Shown piece after piece: positions 52,490 through 63,048 of a DNA stretch of 64,000 bases (positions within the stretch are counted from its first letter, which is position 1; each line of letters starts with the position of its first letter). Made by a program: the position numbers and the translations under genes. Under the pieces are notes generated by a model. The model did no database searches, was not told the origin of the DNA, and saw only the letters and a program-made list of their open reading frames with translations. The stretch is from Pseudogymnoascus destructans (lineage: Eukaryota; Ascomycota; Leotiomycetes; Thelebolales; Thelebolaceae), in assembly GCF_001641265.1 (NCBI RefSeq), contig NW_020167540.1:620001-684000 (forward strand). Direction: 5' to 3'.

Positions 52490-53150
52490 AGCAGTCTACG
52501 GACGTTACATAATTACACCCCTACAAACGATTGCACCATTGGAATCCTCATACCTAACCACCCCCCATATGCTATTGAACGCTGGCCCTATGTATGATAT
52601 GGGACTGTTGTCCCCTTAACCCCTCACCCCCTATACATTGGAAAACTGGCCACAACTTCTCCATCTCTTCTCCAATTCTACCAACGATTGCACCCTTGGA
52701 ATCATCGTACAAAACTACCCTATATCTGCCCTCAAATGGGCGTGCTGCTTGTATTGTGGGAATGTTGTCTTCTTCTTATATTGCCCCCCCATCTTACCCT
52801 TTATGCTTTGGAAAACTGGCTACAACTTTACCATTCTTACTCCGATCTGGCAAACGATCACACCGTTGGAATTGTCGTACAAATCTACCTCCTATCTTCT
52901 ACCTAACGCATGCCTGATATGTAACGTGGCATGTTCTCCTCTTCTTTACCCTATTACTTACTACCCTCTATTACTGTTGCAACTCGCCTATAACTTTCCA
53001 ATCTCTGCTTTGATCCTGCAAACGATTACCTCGTTGGACTCCTCATGCTACACTACACCCCATGCGCCAATGCACGGGCGTGGTGTGCCCAACTTGGGAA
53101 TGTTATCCCCTTCTTACTTCACCCTCATTGTAACGCTGACTTCTAAACGA
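52490..53150. repeat. four degenerate tandem units of about 155-170 bp
   Basis: The core CAAACGATTGCACCNTTGGAATC recurs at about 52524, 52681, 52851 and 53019. Each unit also has a GGAAAACTGGCTACAACTTT block before it and a GGGAATGTTNTCC...TTCTT block after it. Open frames in this stretch are a product of the repeat. Partial inverted copies lie at 40575-40756. Confidence 0.82.
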
Positions 53151-53221
53151 TAGAAGACACAGAGGTTCTCTTGCGTAAAGGTTTACTTATCAGAGGAGGC
53201 AGGGGATCAGACACAAAGGCT

Positions 53222-53490
53222 TCAAGTAACACGTTACTAGTATATAACAAATACTGTATTGAGTTGAGCACGAAGCTCCTATCTAAGGAAATACTATCTA
53301 CTTATATAGTGGCGTCGTGCCTAGTGGACTCTTGGGAACTCACTTGAGTCCTCAGAGTCCTGGACTCTTAGGACTCTTCTCATCATCCTGCGAGTCCATC
53401 ACGTGCCTAGTGGACTCCTGGGAACTCACTCGAGTCCTCGGAGTCCTGGACTCTTAGGACTCTTCTCATCATCCTGCGAGTCCGTCACGT
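53222..53490 (-). repeat. LTR-III copy with an internal tandem duplication
   Basis: 53222-53322 matches 9889-10010. It is followed by two direct copies of an 80-bp segment (GTGCCTAGTGGACTC to GCGAGTCCATCACGT, 53320-53405 and 53403-53488) that differ at a few positions. Confidence 0.65.
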
Positions 53491-53519
53491 GATACTTTCG
53501 GAACTACTATTCCCCGCTG

Positions 53520-54006
53520 CCCCTCCAGATACCAGGGCCGGTCTCATGCGACCTCCCTCCTTCCTGTCCTGTAGTTGGCCAGCCTTCTTGTTCCGTCGTA
53601 ACAGAGGGGCAATAGACTGGCGCTGTTCAAAGCAGAAGACTGTGTCAACCTCTACAACAGAGGCAGAGCTTCTAGCTTTGTCCCACAGTGCGAAACAGCT
53701 CTATTGGTGGCAGCGTTTTTTTAACACAATCAAACTCGATCTAAACGAGCAATACTCACTTAATTGTGATAATTTGCAGACCGTACGGATCTTACTTAAG
53801 GAGTCTCCAAAGCTAGTTACAAAGCTGAAGCATATTGACGTCCACTCACATTGGTTAAGACAGGAGGTTGAGCATCGGAACCTCAATATTAAGTGGATAG
53901 CTACGTACGAGATGCCAGCAGACGGCTTTACTAAGGCCCTACCCCATCAGAAGCACAAGGAGTTCATTAAACATTTGAACCTTGTAGACATAAAGCATCT
54001 CCTATA
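53520..54006 (+). pseudogene. Copia-type retrotransposon RNase H fragment
   Basis: The plus frame has the Ty1/copia RNase H region: IDWRCSKQKTVSTSTTEAEL, ALSHSAKQLYWWQRF, the acidic residue in NCDNLQTVRIL, KLKHIDVHSHWLRQEV and MPADGFTKALPHQKHKEF. The last 150 or so residues of pol are open and well kept, but everything upstream (protease, integrase, RT) is absent, with LTR-III sequence in the opposite orientation directly before it. Confidence 0.88.
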
Positions 54007-54609
54007 GGAGTGCATACATACAACACAACCCCGTACGAAGCACTGGCTACCTTTGTACTATGGAAAGCAGCCCCCTAGACCAAAGAGTCTAGTCTTCTAC
54101 TTCACTAACTGAAAAGTGAGGCAAGACAAGAATAGCTAATGGATGAGTTCCGTACGGAGGTAGAATTCTCAAAAGCACCAAAGCCACCTACAGTTACACC
54201 TAGTTTTACTATGTGTTCTTATTTCAACTTTCCCAATGGAATACCTTGGGAAATAATAAACATACACTCATTTGGAAGACTACACAACTCCGTACGACAT
54301 AGATGCAATATATGCATGGAGATTTCACATTCATTTTTCGAAATTCCAAACCCATTTCAACAAAGGGGGGAAGGCAGACAAGAGCAGGAGAAATCCCTGA
54401 CTTTTACTATACAAAAACAGGAGAATCACCCATTTTCCCACACAAACAACTACGTACGGACCTGTCACATTAAAATTGCAGAGAAATCCACTGTCATTTA
54501 GGCCTCATTCACAACCGAGAGCACCAGAACCCGAGAGCACCAGAACACCGAGAGCACCAGAACACCGAGAGCACCAGAACACTGAGAGCACTAGGGCGTA
54601 CGGAAATTA
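54007..54609. other. Copia 3' flank with short tandem repeats
   Basis: AACAAAGGGGGGAAGG near 54359 looks like a polypurine tract. At 54508-54590 the unit ACCGAGAGCACCAGAAC is repeated about four times. CGTACG occurs several times (see findings). No gene recognised. Confidence 0.5.
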
Positions 54610-54766
54610 CCCACGAAGCTGAGCAGCAGCTTCTTCATCAATAGCTTTCTGTCGCACGGGTGCCAGATCTTTTCCCAGCTTTGGGAGATGGCGGAGGTGG
54701 TGGCGTGGCAGGTCTCCAAGTTTTCTTGTGGCCTACTATGTGTTAGTGTCGTACGCAGCATAGGAA

Positions 54767-55123
54767 TCAACAGAAAGGTACAAACTTACTCAAGGAACAA
54801 GCAGCTGACTTGTGCTTCATTGCACAGTTACCACAGGCTCCTTCCTGCAGCTCGCCATAGTGATGGCAGGCAGAGAAGAAGGGACGAGCCCGAGCACTGC
54901 CCCGATCGTGTACACACTGGTCACAGCCAGCATCCATGTCTCCTACAGCCTGGATGTACCAAGCCGTTGTCTGTTGTGGGTGGTCAGACTCCACCACACC
55001 AGCAACACCGTACGGACGGGCCAATTCCACGCCAACCACAATTGGGGGTAGGGATGGTATTTTGACCCTCTCATACTCCGGCAAGTCATCATGGAGGTCA
55101 GCCCTGATCTCAACCAGAGCCAT
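54767..55123 (-). CDS. possible DUF3716-like small Cys-rich protein, first exon
   Basis: On the minus strand ATG 55123 (context CAAGACATGGCT) opens a 118-codon frame. Its C-terminal half has the spacing seen in fungal DUF3716 proteins: CDQCVHDRG, then PFFSACHH, GACGNCAMKHKSAACS. Function of the family is unknown, and it is often abundant in repeat-rich fungal genomes. A GTAAGT donor at about 54790 suggests a 54-bp intron before the stop. The next exon (ending near 54627 or 54649 depending on acceptor) could not be settled, so the C-terminus is uncertain. It may equally be a relic. Confidence 0.45.
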   Translation of the reverse strand: MALVEIRADLHDDLPEYERVKIPSLPPIVVGVELARPYGVAGVVESDHPQQTTAWYIQAVGDMDAGCDQCVHDRGSARARPFFSACHHYGELQEGACGNCAMKHKSAACSLSKFVPFC

Positions 55124-55172
55124 GTCTTGAGGCTTGATTTCACCAATAAACAGTCATTGTGAGTCACGTACG

Positions 55173-56118
55173 GAGCTGTGCGAGAGTGGAAAGTTGGTGC
55201 TTGGTAGTGGCGGAGGTGGGGGTAGAAAAAGGTTGTTGGCCCAGAACTCCACGGATTTGCCTGCGAGCCTTCCTACTTAGTATGCGGTACTGGGATACAT
55301 GGGGGGGTGTTGTAATATGTCACATGATCTCAGCACCACTTCCCCGCAATTTCAGGCAGCAATAGATAGACAGGAATACACACGCATATTACTCAACAAC
55401 ATCAGTGTTGGGAGTAGGGACGTGCGCTATGGAATACGGTGGCCTTTTGGCCGTGAAAATGATCGTTCTGGAATACCGACCGTCGAAGTCTCAGGACGGG
55501 TTTCGGGTTGGGTCGTGATGCACACTCTGCTTCACCAACAGAACCTGGTGTATACTGGGTAGGCTGCGCACTACTCGCTCAATACTCGGCTCACTCGCTC
55601 AGTGGGTTACTCAGCTGGGTGAGTAGCTGAACCTTTTACTCGACTCGGTGAGTGAGGTCAATACTCAGTTACTCTGTAAAAACCCGGTGAGTACTCGGCT
55701 ATCACGTGTAAGATTTATGCATCATGTGAACAGTCGCTCATACGATTAATACTGTTTTATGGTTAAGTTAAAGTATTACATCTATTAGCATCACTCTCGC
55801 CATCTCTAGTAAGCTGTGAGAACGAATCATGTATATTCCTCTATCTAAGTACCATGATTATCAGAAGATTATTAGAACGCTATTATCTATTATATATGCT
55901 TAAGAACATCCCTCCACCTTGCTTGATGAGGCCGGCCAGACCTACTAATACCTAAAGTATTTATAGGGTCTTGATGAGGATCCTCGACTGAGCGGAACGA
56001 GCTATGAGTCAAGATAACTGTGTATAGAACTTGTTCATAAAATGTCTCTTGTGTGAGAATATGATCTTATTATAGGTATTAACCTACATAATTCTGGTAA
56101 TAATCTGGTAATCCTTAC
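55173..56118. other. no gene; direct and inverted GAGTACTCGGC-type repeats
   Basis: At 55560-55700 words such as CTGGGTGAGTAG, ACTCGGTGAGTGAGG and CCGGTGAGTACTCGG recur, resembling the subterminal repeats of hAT-1 (5826-5948). This may be the end of a second hAT element (see 56119-56852). The remainder has no recognisable content. Confidence 0.45.
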
Positions 56119-56852
56119 TTGTTGAGGTTGCATTTGATTGATTCGCATTTGATAGAGACTATCCTTCCCATCTGTGACTTCTTTTTGCAAATGTCTGATG
56201 CAAGATGTGTTGCCATAGACTTTGGGCCAGCAGACTTGATTGCAGGATGCGTAAGGGCCTTCGAACAATAAGTACAAATAACACATGGTTCTCCAGAAAG
56301 CCGGTCTGCTCCTTGGTGATAACTTCTCCAGTATTGAGAACTCCAGTTGGTTGAATCCCATGCAATCTTCATAAGGAGTTTTGTAGTATGATCTGAGTGT
56401 TGTTCATACCATCGTGATAGCTTCCACCACTCAATGAATATATCGTGTGTATCCTTAGTCCATTTGACGAATTGGTTTAACTTGCCAATATATTCAAGGC
56501 CTGCAGGGACTTTGTAAGGATGCCTGTCCCTCAGTGATGGAAAGGATCTGAGTCGGGCAGGTTACGGTCACATGATAAGAGTTAAGGCAGGTTAGCTGAG
56601 TCGGACCCGTTTCGGGTACTTAAGGAGATTGACCCAACGGGGGTTCCTCTCTTCATCTTTTTTGTATCCTTCGTAGTAGACCTATAGGATAGCATCCGTT
56701 TAGCCTCTGACTCGCACTCTCATATGCTATTACTGTGAGCTGGGTGCCCTGTGTCCTTACAGACTTGATTTAATGAGGATAGTCGTTGAGAAGACGGAAA
56801 AGAGTCTGAGAATACTGTCAGAATCAAACAACTCTGAGTATTGAGATGGCAT
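56119..56852 (-). pseudogene. hAT transposase N-terminus with BED finger (hAT-2), interrupted by an LTR
   Basis: The minus frame starts near MPSQYSELFDSDSI. After the LTR it reads FVKWTKDTHDIFIEWWKLSRW, KIAWDSTNWSSQYW and a BED-type finger CVICTYCSKALTHP, ending ATHLASDICKK. This order (WW block, WDS block, CxxC...H...C) is typical of fungal hAT transposases of a group different from hAT-1. A donor GTAAGG at 56118 may mark an intron. The catalytic domain is not found downstream. Confidence 0.65.
56513..56761 (+). repeat. solo LTR, family LTR-II (249 bp), perfect duplication
   Basis: Starts TGTAAGGATGCC and ends GTGTCCTTACA. GACTT on both sides (56508-56512 and 56762-56766). Inserted in the hAT-2 relic. 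Confidence 0.94.
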
Positions 56853-56939
56853 TTGGCAAATTGCTCGATTATCAGAAGGTTACCAGAAGTCTGGCTACGA
56901 TGAAGTACTTAAATACCTGGTTTTCCAACGCGAAAGGTA

Positions 56940-58410
56940 CTCCAGCGCTATAACTTTAGCAACTCAAGTTCTCCTCTACTCTAGCTCCAGGAACAACATA
57001 TCCTGTGCAGCTGATACCTTAGCCCACTTTTTCTTATCAAACTTCTTAGAGTAGACAAGTAAGAACGCCTCTTTGAAGCTAGAACTATGAGTGGATATTT
57101 GCAACCATCCATTGTCGACAAGATTGTAAGACTTTGGGTACCACTGCACAGGTCCTGGTAATTAGGCCCACTTTCCAAACTGCCTGCTCGTACAAACAGA
57201 AATATTTATGTGGTGGGATAACCTCGTGAAAAGTGCTATAATAAACAATTAGTATTGCCAGAAGATTGCTAGGATGATTAGAGACGTACCCTTCCTCTAC
57301 ATCAATCCACGGCATATACTCAAAGAGACGCTCAGGCTTCTTTCTCAGCTTTCCAGCCTTTCTCGTATATGAGTGGATACAGCTATCCCAGAAATGTTGC
57401 CACTTGCAGAAATTGGACTCTTCATGGGCCTATCAACTATTAGTATCACCAGAAGATTACCAGATTATGAGGTAGCATACATCAATGTGCGCTTGAGTTA
57501 AGAGAGCCTGGGTGCTAGTGATCTCTTCATCGGAAAGCTCATCTGGTAGAACAGCCTCGTCATTTAAAATATCTCGCGCTGTAACATAAGCTCCAACTCC
57601 AAATCGTCTTCAACCTCAGTATCCTCCCATTCGCTGTTATGATTGTCATCGATTGGAATACTTGAGATACCCTCAAATGCAGCAAGCTCAGACAGAAGTT
57701 GTTTGGGCAGAGTAGATGGTGGGGCTTGTGGAGAAGAAGAGGCGCTAATATTCTTGACTTTCTGATTCGCAATGCAAGATGCATGGGTACCCTTCTCAGT
57801 CCTGTTTATAGTTAGATTGAGGCTACCAGAGATTACCAGAAGGAACTTACCGAACACAAATACGCTCAACCTTCAATTCATTCTGTAGACGTGTCTTGTC
57901 TTCAGTAGAGGCAGCGATATACTTTGTGTAATGACACAGGGCACCCAGCTCACAGTAATAGCATATGAGAGTGCGAGTTGGAGGCTAAAAGGATGCTATC
58001 CTATAGGTCTACTACGAAGGATACAAAAAAGATGAAGGGGGAACCCCGTTAAGTTTGTTTCCTTAAGTACCCGAAACGGGCCCGACTCGGTTATCCCAAC
58101 CCTAGCCCTGAACCTTCCACCGCAACAGGTCCGCATCGACCCTGAACCCTACACCCTTACTGTCCCCCACTATAGTGTAACTCGCTATGTCCTCCTCTAC
58201 TGGTCCGAAACCACACCGAGTCGGATTTCATGCTTGTGGTGACCGTAACAGCTCTGAGGCGGGTTCTTCGAGTATCTAGGTAAGGAGGCATCCTTACACT
58301 TTGCAGACTTATATAACTTCTTTAAGTAGTAGCTCAGATCAACATGGTCAGCCTTGAGTGCTAAGTGAACAGCCTTCTCATCTACCCCTAGAAGCGGCCG
58401 TATCTGTAGT
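56940..58410 (-). pseudogene. unidentified spliced gene, decayed and LTR-interrupted
   Basis: Minus-strand exon-like segments are separated by introns with good borders: 58410-58299 (LGVDEKAVHLALKADHVDL), LTR, 57926-57851 (RLQNELKVERICV), intron 57802-57850 (GTAAGT to AACAG), 57801 down to about 57490 (acidic EWEDTEVEDDLELEL, with a +1 shift near 57560), a GTATGC intron, SNFCKWQHFWDSCIHSY, and a GTACGT intron. FHEVIPPHKYFCLYEQAVWK then follows, with stops below 57090. All three introns carry similar CTGGTAATCTTCTGG-like words. I do not recognise the protein. It could be the upstream part of the hAT-2 gene. Confidence 0.45.
57927..58298 (-). repeat. solo LTR, family LTR-II (372 bp), perfect duplication
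   Basis: Starts TGTAATGACAC and ends GCATCCTTACA. CTTTG on both sides (57922-57926 and 58299-58303). The longest LTR-II here. The shorter copies lack parts of its middle. Confidence 0.93.
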
Positions 58411-58589
58411 GCAAATTGGGAATCCCCACGCGAGCGACCCCTGTCGCTCGCGCGCGCACGGGCCATTGTGGAGCGATTATTGTACAGCAAATTGGGAGAC
58501 CCCCGGGACGGCGCAGGCGCATCAAGCACGCATACAGAGCATGCAACGAAGGGCGAATAGCGCACACACACCGCTCGCGCAAGGGAAGG

Positions 58590-61500
58590 ATGGCGGCCAG
58601 CTTCTCCTACCTCGCAACTCACGGGGTGCTGCTCTGCCGCGACTGCGGGACCTGCCTCATGCCCGCGCGCGCCAGCCAGGAGTGGCACCTGAGGCACCCA
58701 CCCCACGACCTCAAGGGGCCGGAGCTGCGCACCCTGCTCGACCTCTTCGCGACGCATGAGCTGCGGCCCCCGGGACAGGTCGCCCTGCCAGACCAGCCCT
58801 GCATCGCCATCGAGGGACTGCGCCGCCATCCGGCATTCTCCTGCATCCTCTGCGACGACGGCCGGCCGACCCTGACCCGGTCCGGGCCGGCCATCAGGGC
58901 GCACGTGTCCCGGGAGCACGGGCAGAAGCCGTCGCAGCAGAGTGAGGGTGGCGCGTGGCAGAGATGCACGGTGCAGACCTTCTTCGCAAAGACCGAGCAT
59001 GTCCGGTACTTTGTGGTTACAGACGACGACAGGGCGGAAGGGGACGCAGCTACTGCCGCCATCGCCCTCGAGCCGCAGGAGCAGGCCTTCTTCGACCTGG
59101 CCGACGCGGACGCGACCATGGTAGCGGACGACATCAAGACGGAGGGCAACAAGGTGCACGGCTTCGACAGCCACCCCTCGGCTGCGGTCCCGTGGCTGAG
59201 GCGGACTGGCATCGAGAACCATGTGCGGGGCCTAGAGAAGGACGAGATGCACACCTCCTTTGCGCTGCCGAAGAGCGCAGATGAGGGAGAGCCCGAGCTG
59301 TTCCTGATGCTCGAGGTCATGGACGAGATCCTCGCTGAGGTGCACGGCTGGTGCTTCGACGGGCCGGACTGCATGCTGACGTGGCCGAGGCAGCTCGCGC
59401 TGAGCCGCTTCCATGGCGCCCCTACCTCATCGGCACCAGCCAGTTGCAGGGCAGGCAGGGTGCGCGGCTTCGACCCCAAGAAGGAGCCATCCACACTGCG
59501 CACAAACTTTGGGTACTGGAAGCAGTTCATGGCGTACTGCTACCGCGTCGCCTACTGCGGCAGCCACTTCACGCCACCTCTGAGCGCGGACCAGGGCAGG
59601 CGCCCCGAGGACCGGATCCGGCTGACGGACGAGCAGACGACAGCTTGGGAGGCCGCCCTGGAGTGCGCTGCCGACGGAGACCGCTTAGCGCTGAACGACG
59701 CCCTCCGATCCCTCTGCATGGCCCTCGTCTGCCACGAGTTCGGCGGCGACCGCTTCAGCTCGCCGCTCCTCAGCTTCTGCGCGATGCTGAGCGTCAAGCC
59801 ACGCACCAAGTCGTGGAAGGAGCCGGGCAACTTCAACAGCTGCCTGTCCGGCCTGATCTGGGCTGTGCAGCTGCTCATCTTCAGCACGGCCGCATACCTC
59901 GAGAGGTCGGGCGCCGGCAGCACGCTCGAGCACATCAACAGCATCTGCGAGCAGTACCTGCGGCCGGACACGGAGACGCCCATGGGCGAGATACTGGGCT
60001 GGCGCCTGCTGCTGTTCGCGGTGTCGAAGGACGGAGTGGGCTCGCACCAGGCGCACTGGGACGAGGACGAGCAGATCCTCACCTACAGGGACGTCGACCT
60101 GAACATGGACGAGGTGCAGCAGCTGCTGCTGTCGGAGTTCAGGCAGGCGCAGCATCTGCTGCACGGCGAGCTCATGTTTGGCGCAGCGGGCCTGCCACGG
60201 ATGCGCGCGTGGGCACTCAAGGACAACCTCGACGCCGACAACTTTAGCTGGCACTTTGGCGAGCACCGGGAGAACGCGGCACTGCTGAAGCCGCTCGCGG
60301 GCTCACTGCGCAATGTCATACGGGAGTCGCAGTCACTCCGAGCGTCATTCCTCGACACCACTGCTGCACCTACTGCTGAGGATGGAGAGGATGGAGAGGC
60401 TGATGCAGGGGTCACGAGGGTCATGTGGCGACAGAAGGCCATCGACCAGTACGAGGCCGTCGCTGACGAGTTCCTCAAGCGGCTCCTCGTCCTCATCCAC
60501 ATGGCCTCGGGCCAGCCGCTGCGCGAGAGCGAGCTGTTCTCCCTCACCTGGCGCAACACGCAGCGGAGGCGTAGCGTCTACCTCAAGCACGGGCTCGTGA
60601 TGCTGCACACCACCTACCACAAGGGCCAGCAGCAGACGGGCAGGTTCAAGGACAACATCCGCTTCCTGCCAGCCGCCATCGGAGACCTCCTGCTGGACTA
60701 CCTCGTCTACGTCGTGCCGCTCCGCCAGGCCTTCCTGCGCCAGTCCTCCCCACGCGCAATCATGTCCGCGTACCTGTGGTGGAAGGACGGGGCCGTGTGG
60801 GCCGACAACCGGCTGACGCGGTGCATGGAGCAGGCGTGCGTGCGGGCCAAGGTGCCACGGCTGCACATCGCCAACTGGCGCCAGATGACGGTCAACATTG
60901 TGAAGACCAAGTTTGCGGGCGACCTTGCGTGCTTCGAGGGCATCGGGGCCGACGACGACGATGAGGATGCAGAGGAGATGGAGGATGACATCCGGACCAT
61001 GACGAGGCAGCGGAACCACAGCACGCGGGTGGTGAACCGCAGCTACGCGAACCAGCTGAACGCGAACTTTGGGAATGCGTGGGATGGCCTCATCCGTCGG
61101 AACCTGCGCGCGTCATCCCTGTGGAGGGGGCTGTGGGATCTCGACACGGTGCTCGGGGATGCGGTCGCAGCAGCAGGGAAGAGGAAGCGCGAGGCGGCAG
61201 AGGTGGCAGGGTCCGACAGGCCGCGGATGCTGAAGAGGATTGCCGTGGGCGTGCACCGGCCGCGGAAGAGGTGGTCTGCTGCAGCCCTGCTGAAGTGCGC
61301 GAGGGGGCTCTACCACGACGACAAGCTGCAGTGGAAGTCGGCCGCACAGGAGCGGGCGATGACGGTCGTCATGTCATGGACGGAGCAGGTCGTCGTCATC
61401 CTGGGCACCGGCGAGGGGAAGAGCCTGCTGTTCATGCTGCCCTGTGTCCTGCCTGATGCGGGCGTGACGATCCTCGTGCTGCCGCTCGTGTCCCTGCGTG

Positions 61501-63048
61501 GCGACCTGCTGCGGCGTGTGCAGGAGCTCGGGATAGACCACCTCGTGTGGGCTCCGGGCGAGGAGCGGGACGCACCGCTGGTGTTCGTCACGGTCGAGGC
61601 CGCGAGCACGTCTCAGTTCCGGGCGTATGCGCACAGGCTGGCCGCGACGCAGCAGCTCGGCCGCGTCGTGATAGACGAGGCGCACCTCACAATCACGGCG
61701 TCCGAGTACCGTCACGCCATGGCCGACCTCGCCCTCATCCGCAGCGTGCGCACGCAGTTCGTCTACCTGACGGCCACCCTGCCGCCAATGCTACAGGCCG
61801 CGTTCGAGAGGCAGAACAACCTCGTGAAGCCAAAGGTCGTGCGGGCCTCAACGAACAGGCGGAACCTCTCGTACCTCGTGCAGCGGGCCACAGGGCAGGG
61901 GAGCCTGCTAGAAGAGGGCGCGCGGAGGGCCAGGGACGCGTGGCGGGCGAGCGGGCTGCTCGACCAGACCCGAGACAAGATCATACTCTACGTGCGGACA
62001 CGGGAGGAGGCACAGGACCTGGGCAGCCTGCTCCGCTGCCCGGTCTACACCGCGATGGCCGGCACGGCAGAGGAGAAGCAGGAGCTGCTCAGGACGTGGC
62101 TCACCACACCCGAGCTGCCATACATTGTGGCGACGTCGGCCCTTAGCGCCGGCTTCGACTACCCACATGTCCGGCTCGTCATGCACCTGGACGAGCCACG
62201 CTCCCTCGTCGACTTTGCGCAGGAGTCCGGTCGGGCTGGCGCGATGGGAGGGAGGCATACTCAGCCGTGCTCCTGCCGCACAAGTGGCAGTCGCAGGCGG
62301 GCAACGCCGGTATGGATGTCGAGACGAGGGCACTCTACGCTACCTCGAAGGCCGGGAGTGCAGGCGCACGTGTCTGAGTGCGCACCTCGATGAGGCATCA
62401 GAGCTTCGGCAGTGCGATGGCACCAGGGATGATGTGGCGTGCGATGTCTGCAGCAGTGGCCCCAGCCCATCACACGTGCCCCGTGACGATGCCACAGAGG
62501 CAATGCCGCACACAGGGAGTGCAGCCATCCACGAGAAGCGGCGTTTGGCATACCTCGAGCTCAGCCGCTACAAGGAGGACCTCCTCACCGTGAAGGGGAC
62601 GTGCCTGCTCTGTCGAGGGCTCGGGGAGCAGTGGGACCACCAGTTCACCAAGTGCCACCAGCGGTTCGACTTCTTCAGGGCGCGCGACCAGGCCAGAAGG
62701 AGGGGGCAGGGCCGCGGGCCATGGATCTCAGCTTTCGTGGCGTGCTACTGGTGCTACAACCCACAGTCGGTCTGTCAACGTGCAGACCCGGCCAGTGGCC
62801 TCGAGCAGTGCAGGTACGCAGACATCGTGATGCCGCTCTGCTACGGCGTGTTCCACAAGACTGGGGGCGAACAGTGGCTGCAGGAGAGGTTCGGTGAGCA
62901 GGCAGTGAGGGCAGGGGCAGCAGGGGCGTTCAATGACGTGGATGTGTTCCTGTCATGGTGTGGGCAGGTGGCCGAGTTTGCAGGTGGGAAGGGCATCTGG
63001 GGGGTAAAGATCGCAGCAGCAGCGCTGCTCGAGTTCGAGGCATATTAA
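58590..63048 (+). pseudogene. OrsD (DUF3505)-type zinc finger / recombinase-like / RecQ-like helicase gene, two frameshifts
   Basis: The likely start is ATG 58590 (MAASFSYLATHGVLLCRDCG); an open frame begins earlier at 58416. Order of parts: two N-terminal C/H fingers (CRDCGTCL...HLRHPPHD; CILCDDGR...HVSREHG) and WQRCTVQTFF, as in OrsD proteins; a long helical region with tyrosine-recombinase-like motifs (LRESELFSLTW near 60520, HIANWRQM near 60866, HSTRVVNRSY with Tyr at 61044-61046); then a superfamily 2 helicase with GTGEGKS near 61405, IDEAH near 61672, YLTATLPP, and ATSALSAGFDYPHVRLVMHLDEP...QESGRAG. The frame breaks near 62242 and again near 62330, each consistent with one lost base, then stays open to a Cys-rich C-terminus (CLLCRGLGEQWDHQFTKC). 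Length about 1485 codons. Very GC-rich compared with neighbours. Related genes are often subtelomeric. Confidence 0.85.

Noticed and set aside
52594..53153. Plus-strand frames of 72-171 codons with hydrophobic content
   Set aside because: They are translations of the 155-170 bp tandem repeat and change frame between units.
58197..61715. Long minus-strand and alternative plus-strand frames over the helicase gene (for example 58619-59530, 59351-60247, 60345-61019)
   Set aside because: High GC content removes stop codons in all frames; only one frame shows zinc-finger, recombinase-like and helicase motifs.
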